DNA of 64,000 nucleotides from JAVVHH01 sp965199665 (lineage in GTDB: Bacteria > Pseudomonadota > Alphaproteobacteria > Acetobacterales > Acetobacteraceae), in NCBI GenBank assembly GCA_965199665.1, contig OZ241208.1, positions 62,001 to 126,000 of the forward strand, written 5' to 3'. Numbering within the stretch: the first letter of the stretch is position 1; each line of letters opens with the position of its first letter. Positions 22,426-30,632 of this stretch are shown here, piece by piece. The notes beneath the pieces were generated by a model. It did not search any database, was not told the origin of the DNA, and was given only the letters and a program-made list of their open reading frames with translations. The translations under genes and the position numbers were made by a program.

Positions 22426-23280
22426 TCAGGCCACGCCGTACTTCTTGAACCAGGCCAGCATCCGCGACCAGCCATCCTCGGCATCGGCCTTCTTGTAGCT
22501 GGGCCGGTAGTCGGCATTGAATCCGTGCGGTGCGTCCGGATAGACGTGGATCTCGACCGTCTTGCCGGCGGCGCGCGCCTTGGCGGCCGCGGCCTCGACG
22601 TCCGGCACCGCGATCCCGGTATCCTGCCCGCCGTAGAGGCCGAGCAGCGGCGCGCGAAGGTCGCCGGCGATGTCGGCCACCGTCTTGGGCTGGATATCGG
22701 ACGGCGCGCCCTTGATCGGGCCATACCAGGCGACCGCCGCCTTCACCTGGGGGTTGTGCGCGGCGTAGAACCAGGTGTTGCGCCCGCCGCGGCAGAACCC
22801 GGTGACGCCGAGGCGGCCGAGGTCGCCGCCATTCTTGCCGGCCCAGGCCACCGCGGCATCCAGGTCGCTCAGCATCTCCGCATCCGGCTTCTTGCTGATC
22901 ACCTGCGAGACGATCTGGCTCACATCCGTCATCTTCGAGAGGTCACCCTGCCGCGCGTAGATCTCGGGTGCAACGGCGAGGTAGCCGGCCTTGGCGAGGC
23001 GGCGGCAGAGGTCCTTGATGTGCTCGTGGACGCCGAAGATCTCCTCGTTGACCAGGACGATCGGGAACGGCCCGGCGCCATTCGGCTTGGCGGCGTAGCC
23101 CGGCATCTCCCCGTCGGCGACCGGGATCTTCACCTCGCCGCCATTGATGCCGATCGTGTCGGTATGGATGACCTGAGCCTCCACCGGCGCGACGGCGAGG
23201 GTGAAGCCGCTGATCAGGCTCGTCATCAGCATCCCGCGGCGGGCGAGCGGGAAACGGGTCAGACCTTCGGTGCCGTCCAT
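22426..23280 (-). CDS. Dienelactone hydrolase family protein, exported
   Basis: Alpha/beta hydrolase of 284 residues with a signal segment (hydrophobic about 17-35, ending VEAQ). The triad looks complete: Cys about 163 in VTGFCRGG, Asp about 220 in YGGQD and His about 252 in DAPHGF, plus the Glu of VNEEIFG. The family hydrolyses dienelactones and other esters; this branch (carboxymethylenebutenolidase-like with N-terminal extension) has uncertain substrates. The ATG at 23280 begins the extension that carries the export signal. It is followed after 8 nt by its degenerate paralogue. Confidence 0.85.
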   Translation of the reverse strand: MDGTEGLTRFPLARRGMLMTSLISGFTLAVAPVEAQVIHTDTIGINGGEVKIPVADGEMPGYAAKPNGAGPFPIVLVNEEIFGVHEHIKDLCRRLAKAGYLAVAPEIYARQGDLSKMTDVSQIVSQVISKKPDAEMLSDLDAAVAWAGKNGGDLGRLGVTGFCRGGRNTWFYAAHNPQVKAAVAWYGPIKGAPSDIQPKTVADIAGDLRAPLLGLYGGQDTGIAVPDVEAAAAKARAAGKTVEIHVYPDAPHGFNADYRPSYKKADAEDGWSRMLAWFKKYGVA

Positions 23281-23340
23281 GGATGCAGCCCTTTGTTTTG
23301 CGGGCGGCACCGGAGCACGAAGCAGGAAACACGGCAAGGT

Positions 23341-23366
23341 CGCCCCCGGGCCGACGCCCGGGGGCG
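23341..23366 (-). terminator. Terminator hairpin after icd
   Basis: Perfect 11-bp stem CGCCCCCGGGC / GCCCGGGGGCG around CGAC, 6 nt beyond the icd stop codon on the minus strand. Confidence 0.7.
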
Positions 23367-23372
23367 CCAGGA

Positions 23373-24605
23373 CTACTCGGCGGCCTTGGCGTGGCCCATC
23401 GCGCCCTGGAGGTTCTCGTCGATCTTGGCGAGGAAGTCCTGCGTGTTGAGGAACTTCTGCTCGCGGCCGATCAGGCTGGCGAGGTCCTTGGTCATGTAGC
23501 CGCTTTCGACCGTCTCGATGCAGACGCGCTCGAGCGTGTCGGCGAATTGCGTCAACTCCGGCTGGTTGTCGAAGCGGCCGCGATAGGCCAGGCCGCGGGT
23601 CCAGGCGAAGATGGAGGCGATCGGGTTGGTCGAGGTCTCGCGGCCCTTCTGGTGCTCGCGGTAGTGCCGCGTGACCGTGCCGTGGGCGGCTTCGCTCTCG
23701 ATCGTCTTGCCGTCCGGGCTCATCAGCACGGAGGTCATCAGGCCGAGGCTGCCGAAGCCCTGGGCCACGATGTCGCTCTGCACGTCGCCGTCGTAGTTCT
23801 TGCAGGCCCAGACGTAGCCGCCTTCCCATTTCAGGGCGGAGGCGACCATGTCGTCGATCAGGCGGTGCTCGTAGGTGAGCTTGTGCTCGGCGAACTTGGC
23901 CTTGAACTCGGTGTCGAAGATCTCCTGGAACACGTCCTTGAACATGCCGTCATAGGCTTTGAGGATGGTGTTCTTGGTCGACAGATAGACCGGGTATTCG
24001 CGGGCCAGGCCGTAGTTGAAGCTGGCGCGGGCGAAGCCCTCGATGGAGGCGCGGGTGTTGTGCATGCCCATGGCGACGCCGGGGCCTTTGAAGTCGTGCA
24101 CGTCGAGCACCATCGCCGGGCTGCCGTCGGCCGGGGTGTAGTTCAGCGTGACCTTGCCGGCGCCGGGAATCTTGGTCTCGGTGGCGCGATAGATGTCGCC
24201 ATAGGCGTGGCGGCCGATGACGATGGGCTTGGACCAGTGCGGCACCAGGCGCGGCACGTTGCTGCAGATGATGGGCTCGCGGAAAATGGTCCCATCGAGG
24301 ATGTTGCGGATCGTGCCGTTCGGGCTGCGCCACATCTTCTTGAGCTTGAATTCCTCGACCCGCGCCTCGTCCGGCGTGATGGTCGCGCACTTCACGCCGA
24401 CGCCGTACTGGCGGATGGCGTGGGCGGAATCGACCGTCACCTGATCGTCGGTCTGGTCGCGGTATTCGATGCCGAGGTCGTAGTATTTCAGGTCGATGTC
24501 GAGGTAGGGCAGGATCAGCTTGTCTTTGATGAAGCCCCAGATGATGCGGGTCATTTCGTCGCCGTCGAGCTCGACGACAGGGGTCTTCACCTTGATCTTG
24601 GCCAT
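23373..24605 (-). CDS. icd: NADP-dependent isocitrate dehydrogenase
   Basis: TCA-cycle enzyme converting isocitrate to 2-oxoglutarate, 410 residues. It belongs to the short homodimeric type shared by alphaproteobacteria and eukaryotic mitochondria/cytosol: MAKIKVKTPVVELDGDEMTR, then WRSPNGTIRNILDGTIFREP (the substrate-binding Ser/Asn/Arg loop), LIDDMVASALKWEGG and AAHGTVTRHYR. The ATG at 24605 is preceded by GAGGAAAGC; an upstream in-frame start at 24641 would add residues foreign to the family. It is monocistronic, with its own terminator. Confidence 0.95.
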   Translation of the reverse strand: MAKIKVKTPVVELDGDEMTRIIWGFIKDKLILPYLDIDLKYYDLGIEYRDQTDDQVTVDSAHAIRQYGVGVKCATITPDEARVEEFKLKKMWRSPNGTIRNILDGTIFREPIICSNVPRLVPHWSKPIVIGRHAYGDIYRATETKIPGAGKVTLNYTPADGSPAMVLDVHDFKGPGVAMGMHNTRASIEGFARASFNYGLAREYPVYLSTKNTILKAYDGMFKDVFQEIFDTEFKAKFAEHKLTYEHRLIDDMVASALKWEGGYVWACKNYDGDVQSDIVAQGFGSLGLMTSVLMSPDGKTIESEAAHGTVTRHYREHQKGRETSTNPIASIFAWTRGLAYRGRFDNQPELTQFADTLERVCIETVESGYMTKDLASLIGREQKFLNTQDFLAKIDENLQGAMGHAKAAE

Positions 24606-24665
24606 GCTTTCCTCGGTCGAAACAGGCCCCGACCTATGCACCCAAGCGCCGCCCCGGGCAACCGA

Positions 24666-25349
24666 TCACCAGTGCGGGAAGGGCGAGACCCCGATGATGT
24701 GACGATGCCCGCCGATGAACAGCACGTAGGCGAGCACGCCCAGCCCGATCCGCCACCAGCCGATCTGCCCGGCATCGAGCGTGTTGCGCCCGGCCGCGAT
24801 GGCGCCGAACGGGACGATGGAGGTCTGGCGCGCGAACGCGTCCCAGGTGGCCGGGCCGAGCTTGCGGCGCCGCTTGGCGTCGATGGAGGCCGGGCCGGCC
24901 AGCGCGGTGACCAGCAGCGCGCCGAAGAACAAGACGGAGGCCGCGTCGCCATTGGCGACCAGATGCAGCGTGGCCCACAGCGCGACGCCGACCAGGAACG
25001 GGTGCCGGGTCACGCGGACGATGCCGGCCGGCGGCTGCTTGGCGAGGTCGGCCTGCGCGACGGCGGTGGGGTTCGGCGTCGCCAGCCCGATCACGACCAG
25101 CATGAACGCCGGCAGCATCAGCACGTCGGCGACCAGTTTCCACCAGTTCGGCTGCCCCCACAGCTCGACGTAATCCGCGCGGTTATAGGCGGCGACCAGC
25201 CAGGCGATGCCGCCGATCGACGCGACCGAGAACAGGATGGTGTAGCCCCGCTCGCCCATCGCGGCGACGAGCCGGTCGCGCAGCGTGGTGCCCGCGACCC
25301 CGATATGCACCGCCACGAAGAACAGCCCGGCCAGCAACAGCGACACCAT
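24666..25349 (-). CDS. NnrU family membrane protein
   Basis: Integral membrane protein of 227 residues with about six hydrophobic segments. It has the NnrU signature RVTRHPFLVGVALWATLHL (about residues 115-133) and HPF-type loop, and resembles the isoprenylcysteine methyltransferase-like fold of that family. NnrU was named from nitrite/nitric oxide reductase regulation in Rhodobacter, but its mechanism is unknown and no denitrification gene is nearby. GGTGGAG precedes the ATG by 7 nt. Confidence 0.88.
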   Translation of the reverse strand: MVSLLLAGLFFVAVHIGVAGTTLRDRLVAAMGERGYTILFSVASIGGIAWLVAAYNRADYVELWGQPNWWKLVADVLMLPAFMLVVIGLATPNPTAVAQADLAKQPPAGIVRVTRHPFLVGVALWATLHLVANGDAASVLFFGALLVTALAGPASIDAKRRRKLGPATWDAFARQTSIVPFGAIAAGRNTLDAGQIGWWRIGLGVLAYVLFIGGHRHIIGVSPFPHW

Positions 25350-25403
25350 CCGAACTCTCCACCGATACGCCCATGCTCTCTTGCCCGCGTCGTGCCTGGC
25401 TGG

Positions 25404-25535
25404 CTAGGGCGGGCCACTTAGACCGCCCAGCGATCCCTGACGCTCGAAGGCACGGTAGGCCGCGCGCTCGACGATGCTTGCCGCCCGCGCCGGGATGAGC
25501 CGGATGGTGCCCTCCCGATCGGTGTGCGTGACCAT
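25404..25535 (-). CDS. Possible 43-residue protein after purK
   Basis: Short open frame downstream of purK in the same direction. It encodes MVTHTDREGTIRLIPARAAS followed by a helix-like stretch VERAAYRAFERQGSLGG. The composition (amphipathic, Arg/Ala-rich) is protein-like but could be chance at this GC content. There is no clear ribosome-binding site. I do not recognise a family. Confidence 0.3.
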   Translation of the reverse strand: MVTHTDREGTIRLIPARAASIVERAAYRAFERQGSLGGLSGPP

Positions 25536-25590
25536 GCGATGATCCGTCGGCCGGGATCGCCTCCGGTGTCGATCGTGGCAGCGCCGGCGC

Positions 25591-26736
25591 TCACCTCTCC
25601 GGCGCCAAACACCCCAAGGCCAAAGCGATCGCGTCGTCCGCCGGCAGCGCGTCCAGCGGGAACAGGCGGGTCACGTGACCCATCTTGCGGCCCGGGCGCG
25701 CCTCGGCCTTCCCGTAAAGGTGCGGGATCAGCCCGGGCGTGGCCACGATCTGCGGCCAGAGCGCGACCTCGTCGGGCCCGACCAGGTTCTTCATCACCGC
25801 ATCCGCGTGCCGGATCCCGGGCGGCAACGGCAGCCCGGCCACCGCGCGCACATGCAGGTCGAACTGGCTCGCCGGGCACGCCTCGATCGTCCAATGCCCC
25901 GAATTGTGCGGCCGCGGCGCAATCTCGTTGACCAGCACGCGGCCACCCCGGTCGACGAACATCTCGACCGCGAGCAGCCCCACCAGGTCGAGCGTCTCCG
26001 CCACCCGCCACGCCACCCGGCTCGCCTCCGCCACCGTGCCCGGCGCCACCCGCGCCGGCGCGAGGCTCACGTCCAGGATGCCGTCCCGATGCCGGTTCTC
26101 CGCCGGGTCGAACAAGGACCCGCCGCCATCCGCCCCGCGCGCGACCACCACGCTGATCTCGCACCGGTAATCCACGAAGGCTTCCAGGATCAGCGGCTTC
26201 GGCTCGAGCCGGTCCCAGGCCGCCGCGAGGTCGGCCGCGTCGCGCAGCACGGCCTGGCCCTTGCCGTCATATCCCAGCCGCGTCGTCTTCAGCACCGCGG
26301 GCAGGCCGATCCGGGCGACCGCGGCCTCCAGCTCGGCGAGGCTGCCGATCGCGGCCCAGGCCGCCGTCGGCACTCCGGCATCGCGCAGGAACGACTTCTC
26401 CGCCACCCGGTCCTGGCTGATCCGCAGCACGGAGGGCGAGGGCCGCACCGGCCGGATCGATTGAAGCAGGTCGAGCCCTTCGGCGCTCACGTTCTCGAAC
26501 TCGAAGGTGATCACGTCGACCGAGGCGGCGAACGCCCGCAACGCGTCGTGGTCCTCGTAATCGGCGACCGTGGCGTGGGCGGCGACCTGGGCGGCGGGGC
26601 TGTCGGGTTCGGGGCTGAATACATGGCAGCGATAGCCGAGCTCGGCCGCGGCCATGGCGGACATGCGGCCCAGCTGGCCGCCGCCGATGATCCCGATCGT
26701 CGCGTTGGGCGCCAAGGGCCGCATCGATGGATGCAT
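25591..26736 (-). CDS. purK: N5-carboxyaminoimidazole ribonucleotide synthase
   Basis: ATP-grasp enzyme of purine synthesis that carboxylates AIR to N5-CAIR, 381 residues. IGIIGGGQLGRMSAMAAAEL at the N-terminus, FEFENVSAEGL, VLKTTRLGYDGKGQAV and the metal-binding VNEIAPRPHNSGHWTIEAC are all typical. The start overlaps the purE stop (TGATG), so the two genes are translated in sequence; PurE uses the product directly. Confidence 0.95.
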   Translation of the reverse strand: MHPSMRPLAPNATIGIIGGGQLGRMSAMAAAELGYRCHVFSPEPDSPAAQVAAHATVADYEDHDALRAFAASVDVITFEFENVSAEGLDLLQSIRPVRPSPSVLRISQDRVAEKSFLRDAGVPTAAWAAIGSLAELEAAVARIGLPAVLKTTRLGYDGKGQAVLRDAADLAAAWDRLEPKPLILEAFVDYRCEISVVVARGADGGGSLFDPAENRHRDGILDVSLAPARVAPGTVAEASRVAWRVAETLDLVGLLAVEMFVDRGGRVLVNEIAPRPHNSGHWTIEACPASQFDLHVRAVAGLPLPPGIRHADAVMKNLVGPDEVALWPQIVATPGLIPHLYGKAEARPGRKMGHVTRLFPLDALPADDAIALALGCLAPER

Positions 26737-27227
26737 CAGGCGCCGCGGTCGGGCTCGGTCGCCACCGCCTCGGTCTGCGCGCGCTTGTATGCGTCAAGCC
26801 GGCCCGCCAACGCCTCGTCGGCCAGCGACAGGATCGAGGCCGCCAGCAGCCCGGCGTTCACCGCCCCCGCCCGCCCGATCGCCAGCGTGCCGACCGGGAT
26901 GCCACCCGGCATCTGCACGATCGACAGCAGGCTATCCATCCCGCTCAACGCCTCCGACCGCACGGGCACGCCGAGCACCGGCAGCGTCGTCCAGGCCGCA
27001 CACATGCCGGGCAGGTGCGCCGCCCCGCCCGCGCCGGCGACGATCACCTTGAACCCGCGCGCGCGGGCGTTGCGGGCGAAATCGGCCAGCCGATCCGGCG
27101 TGCGGTGGGCCGACACGATGGCGACATCGTGCGGCACGTCCAGCTTGGTCAGCGTATCGGCCGCGTGCTGCATCGTGGGCCAGTCGGACTGACTGCCCAT
27201 GACGATCGCGACCAGCGGCGACGGCAT
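26736..27227 (-). CDS. purE: N5-CAIR mutase
   Basis: Class I PurE, 163 residues, which converts N5-CAIR to CAIR. The motif IVMGSQSDWPTM (residues 8-19), VSAHRTPDRL with the catalytic His, and AGAGGAAHLPGMCAAWTTLPVLGVPV are diagnostic. It overlaps purK downstream by one base and the DUF465 gene upstream by one base, giving the operon DUF465-purE-purK. Confidence 0.96.
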   Translation of the reverse strand: MPSPLVAIVMGSQSDWPTMQHAADTLTKLDVPHDVAIVSAHRTPDRLADFARNARARGFKVIVAGAGGAAHLPGMCAAWTTLPVLGVPVRSEALSGMDSLLSIVQMPGGIPVGTLAIGRAGAVNAGLLAASILSLADEALAGRLDAYKRAQTEAVATEPDRGA

Positions 27228-27427
27228 CAGGCGATGTTGTCCGGGATCAGCCGGCTCTCGATCCAGGCGACTTCGTCCTTCAGCAGCAGCTTGCGCTTCT
27301 TGAGGCGCTGGAGGTGCAGCTGGTCGCCGCCGATCTCGGCCAGGCGGGCGATAACGGTGTCCAGATCGCGATGTTCGCTGCGCAATTCATGGAGCTGCCG
27401 CAGCATCGAGTCACGGTCGGTCAACAT
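27227..27427 (-). CDS. DUF465 (YdcH-like) small coiled-coil protein
   Basis: Protein of 66 residues predicted as a helical hairpin or coiled coil: LRQLHELRSEHRDLDTVIAR, then LQRLKKRKLLLKDEVAWIES. The (R/L)xLKKxKLxLKDEI core is the DUF465/YdcH signature. The function of this family is unknown. It is co-transcribed with purEK (one-base overlap) and divergent from a second DUF465 gene at 27559. Confidence 0.88.
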   Translation of the reverse strand: MLTDRDSMLRQLHELRSEHRDLDTVIARLAEIGGDQLHLQRLKKRKLLLKDEVAWIESRLIPDNIA

Positions 27428-27558
27428 ACGCAGTGCATATCATGGGCTCGTGATGACGGCCAGATTTTGCTGGCCTTTGGGTTACAACTGGGTGACGGTC
27501 GATGGGGCGGACCCCCGCTTGTCTAAGGCGCGGCCGGGCCGCCGCCAAGGAGGGATCG

Positions 27559-27729
27559 ATGAGCCTGGAATCTCGACTGGTTTCCCTGAAGGATCGTCAC
27601 GCGTCGCTCGAAGACCGCATCCACACCGAAGACACCCGTCCCCGCCCCGACGGCGACGCGCTGACCCGCCTCAAGCTGGAGAAGCTCCGGCTCAAGGAGG
27701 AGATGGACCGGCTGGGCCGCACGCCTTGA
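27559..27729 (+). CDS. Second DUF465 (YdcH-like) small protein
   Basis: Protein of 56 residues, charged and helical: SLKDRHASLEDRIHTEDTRP then LTRLKLEKLRLKEEMDRL, the same LKxxKLxLKEE core as the gene at 27227. The ATG is preceded by AAGGAGGG at 5 nt, an unusually strong site here. The 131-bp gap to the divergent paralogue holds a 6-bp inverted repeat GGCCAG/CTGGCC (27458-27475) that could be part of a shared control region. A terminator follows. Confidence 0.85.
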   Translation: MSLESRLVSLKDRHASLEDRIHTEDTRPRPDGDALTRLKLEKLRLKEEMDRLGRTP

Positions 27730-27749
27730 GCGCGTGACGACGCCGTCCT

Positions 27750-27783
27750 GACCGGGGGGCGGCCGGGGTCTTGCCCCCCGGTC
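27750..27783 (+). terminator. Hairpin between the DUF465 gene and gpmI
   Basis: Perfect 11-bp stem GACCGGGGGGC / GCCCCCCGGTC around a 12-base loop, 20 nt after the DUF465 stop codon. Confidence 0.6.
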
Positions 27784-27808
27784 GGCCCCGCGCCATACCG
27801 AGGGCGTC

Positions 27809-29347
27809 ATGCCCGATCGAGAGACGCCACTTCCCGTCACCCTGGTCATTCTCGATGGGTGGGGTTGGCGCGGCGACGGCGCGGACAACGCGGTCCGCCA
27901 AGCGAAGACCCCGAACTTCGACCGTCTGATGCAGGCCCCGTCCGCCTTTCTGCGCACCTCCGGCCGCGATGTCGGACTGCCGGACGGGCAGATGGGCAAC
28001 TCGGAGGTCGGCCACCTCAACATCGGCGCCGGCCGCATCGTCATGCAGGACCTGCCGCGGATCGGCGCGGCCATCGAGGATGGCAGCCTCCGCACCAACC
28101 CGGCGATCGTTCGCCTGCTGGACGCGCTGCGGCAAAGCGGCGGCACCTGTCACCTCGTCGGGCTCCTCTCGCCGGGCGGGGTGCACTCGCATCAGGACCA
28201 CGCCGCCGCGCTCGCCCGCCTCGCCGCCGCCGCCGGGGTGCCGGTGGCGGTGCACGCCTTCACCGATGGCCGCGACACGCCGCCGCGATCCGGGGCCGAC
28301 GACCTCGCCCGCCTGCTCGCCGCGCTGCCGGACGGCGCGCGCCTGGCCACCGTCAGCGGCCGCTACTACGCCATGGACCGCGACAATCGGTGGGAGCGGG
28401 TCGAGAAAGCCTACCGCGTGTTGGCGGAAGGCAAGGGCGAGGCGTATGCGGACGCCGCCTCCGTGACCGATCACGCCTACGGCGCCGGCATCACCGACGA
28501 GTTCATCCTGCCTGCCGCCGTGGGCGGATATGATGGCATGCGCGACGGCGACGGGCTGCTGTTCTTCAACTTCCGCGCCGACCGCATCCGCGAGATCGCC
28601 GCCGCGCTGATCGACCCGGCGTTCGACGGCTTCGCGCGCCCGCGCCCCGTCCGCTTCGCCGCGATCGTCGGCCTGACGCATTACAGCGATCACCTGGCGA
28701 CGCTGATGGACACCGCCTTCGCGCCGCAATCGATGCGCCGCATCCTGGGCGAGGTGGTGGCCGAGGCCGGGCTGCGGCAATTGCGCCTGGCGGAGACGGA
28801 GAAGTATCCGCACGTCACCTATTTCCTGAATGGCGGCCGCGAGGAGCCGTTCGACGGTGAGAGCCGGACGATGGTGCCGTCGCCCAAGGTCGCGACCTAC
28901 GACCTGCAGCCGGAGATGTCGGCCCCGGCACTGACCGACGCGGCGGTCGCGGCCATCGCCGGTCGCGAGGCGGATCTCATCATCCTCAACTTCGCCAACC
29001 CCGACATGGTGGGCCATACCGGCCGGCTGGACGCGGCGGTGAAGGCGGTGGAGGCGGTGGACGCCGGGCTGGGCCGGATCATGGACGCGATTGCGGCCAT
29101 CGGCGGCGCGCTGCTGGTCACCGCGGATCACGGCAATTGCGAGCTGATGCGCGATCCCCTCACCGGCGGTCCGCATACGGCGCACACCACCAACCCGGTG
29201 CCGGTCGTGCTGATGAACGGCAGCGGCCCGATCGCCGATGGCCGCTTGGCCGACGTCGCGCCGACCTTGCTCGACCTGCTCGGCGTCCCGCAGCCCGCCG
29301 AGATGACCGGGCGCTCGCTGCTCGGCCGCCCGGGCACGGCCACCTGA
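27809..29347 (+). CDS. gpmI: 2,3-Bisphosphoglycerate-independent phosphoglycerate mutase
   Basis: Manganese-dependent glycolytic mutase (3-PG to 2-PG), 512 residues, normal length. VTLVILDGWGWR gives the first metal ligand; the catalytic Ser is in GQMGNSEVGHLNIGAGR (about residue 65). Further ligands lie in FTDGRDTPP, NFRADRIREI, NFANPDMVGHTG and VTADHGNCE. The ATG is preceded by GAGG at 5 nt. It heads a same-strand run with the EnvC-like gene and ctpA. Confidence 0.95.
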   Translation: MPDRETPLPVTLVILDGWGWRGDGADNAVRQAKTPNFDRLMQAPSAFLRTSGRDVGLPDGQMGNSEVGHLNIGAGRIVMQDLPRIGAAIEDGSLRTNPAIVRLLDALRQSGGTCHLVGLLSPGGVHSHQDHAAALARLAAAAGVPVAVHAFTDGRDTPPRSGADDLARLLAALPDGARLATVSGRYYAMDRDNRWERVEKAYRVLAEGKGEAYADAASVTDHAYGAGITDEFILPAAVGGYDGMRDGDGLLFFNFRADRIREIAAALIDPAFDGFARPRPVRFAAIVGLTHYSDHLATLMDTAFAPQSMRRILGEVVAEAGLRQLRLAETEKYPHVTYFLNGGREEPFDGESRTMVPSPKVATYDLQPEMSAPALTDAAVAAIAGREADLIILNFANPDMVGHTGRLDAAVKAVEAVDAGLGRIMDAIAAIGGALLVTADHGNCELMRDPLTGGPHTAHTTNPVPVVLMNGSGPIADGRLADVAPTLLDLLGVPQPAEMTGRSLLGRPGTAT

Positions 29348-29386
29348 TGCACGGGTGCCTGTTGATCGGCCGCGAGCGCTGACGCG

Positions 29387-30514
29387 ATGGCGGCCGGGCC
29401 GCCGTTTCGGGCAATCCGCCTGCTGCTGCCGGTGGCGCTTCTGCTCGGCGCGGCCGCGCCGGACGGCGAGAGCGACGCCCGGCTGCAGACCGCCGCGGAG
29501 GTTCGCGAGGCCGACCGGGCCGTGAACGACGCCGCCCAGCGCGTGGTCGCGCTGGAAGCGCAGCATCGTGCGGCGCAGGCCCGGTTGGACGAGCGCGCCG
29601 CCGCCCTGGCGCCCTTGCTGCCGCTCGCTGAGCGGCTCGCCATGTATCCGGCCGAAACGTTGCTGGCGGTGCCGGTGCCGCCGGCCGAGGCGGTTCGTGG
29701 CCTGGCGGTGCTGCACGGGTTGATGCGCACGGTGGAGCGCGAGGCGGCTGCCGTGCGCGGTGAGCTGGCCAACGTGGAGGCCGCACAACGCGAGTTGGAC
29801 TCGGCCCTGCCGCAACTGCGCGCCGCACAGGCAGCGCAGCGGCTCAAGGCGGCGACGCTGGACCGGCAGATGGAGGCGGCCCGCGCGCTGCGGGCGCGCA
29901 CGGAGGATGCCGCGGCCGAGGAGGCCCGCCGCGCTGCCGCCGAGGCGACCCGGGCGGAAAGCGTCGGCGCCGCGCTGGAGACGATGGAAGCGGCGCGGAC
30001 GCGGGCGGAGCAGCAGCTCAAGCGCGATGCCGAGCGGGCGGCCGCACAACGGCGCAGCGTGGCGCTGTCGCTGGCGCAGAAGCGCGCGGCCGAGGTCGCC
30101 GCGCCGCGCGGGCCGGGCGTGGCGCTCAGCGGCGCGGTGTTGCCGGTGGTGGGCCCGGTGGTCCGCCGCTGGGGCGAGGCGACGGATGCGGGCCCGGCGC
30201 GCGGCATGGCGTTCCGTTCGCCGCCCAACGGCCGGGTGGTGTCCCCCTGCGCCGGCCGGGTCGCCTTCGCGGGGCCGTTCCGGTCCTACGGCGTGCTGGT
30301 CATCCTCGATTGCGGCGGCAAATACCATTTCGTGCTGGCCGGGCTCGACCGGCTCGACGTCGATGCCGGCGTGGCGGTGCGTCCGGGCGACCCGCTGGGC
30401 TCCATGCCCGATTGGGACCCGGCGCTGAACGGTCGCCGGCCGGCCCTGTACGTGGAGCTGCGCCACGATGGCGATCCCGTCGATCCGGCCCCCTATCTTC
30501 GGCCGGGTTCCTGA
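29387..30514 (+). CDS. EnvC-like murein hydrolase activator (degenerate LytM domain)
   Basis: Periplasmic protein of 375 residues: signal or anchor segment (about 8-25), a long coiled coil rich in Ala, Glu and Arg (about 30-240), and a C-terminal M23/LytM domain. In the LytM domain the zinc ligands expected in active peptidases are not in place: the first His/Asp motif is missing (FRSPPNGRVVSP) and the HxH motif reads ALYVELRHDG. This matches EnvC-type activators of division amidases rather than an endopeptidase. In other bacteria the gene also sits just before ctpA, as here. Start ATG at 29387. Confidence 0.82.
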   Translation: MAAGPPFRAIRLLLPVALLLGAAAPDGESDARLQTAAEVREADRAVNDAAQRVVALEAQHRAAQARLDERAAALAPLLPLAERLAMYPAETLLAVPVPPAEAVRGLAVLHGLMRTVEREAAAVRGELANVEAAQRELDSALPQLRAAQAAQRLKAATLDRQMEAARALRARTEDAAAEEARRAAAEATRAESVGAALETMEAARTRAEQQLKRDAERAAAQRRSVALSLAQKRAAEVAAPRGPGVALSGAVLPVVGPVVRRWGEATDAGPARGMAFRSPPNGRVVSPCAGRVAFAGPFRSYGVLVILDCGGKYHFVLAGLDRLDVDAGVAVRPGDPLGSMPDWDPALNGRRPALYVELRHDGDPVDPAPYLRPGS

Positions 30515-30632
30515 CCATTTCTGTCGCGGTGTTCACTCGCGCACAGATGTTAAGCATGTGACAAAGACTTACCGGCTGGGGTAAGCAGGTCAGGCGAGCA
30601 TTCTGGGCGGAATGCAAGAAGGTTGGGGCGGC

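Noticed and set aside
27692..30466. 924-codon minus-strand open frame opposite gpmI and the EnvC-like gene
   Set aside because: Same reasons: mirror of well-supported genes with His/Arg/Gly-rich nonsense product.
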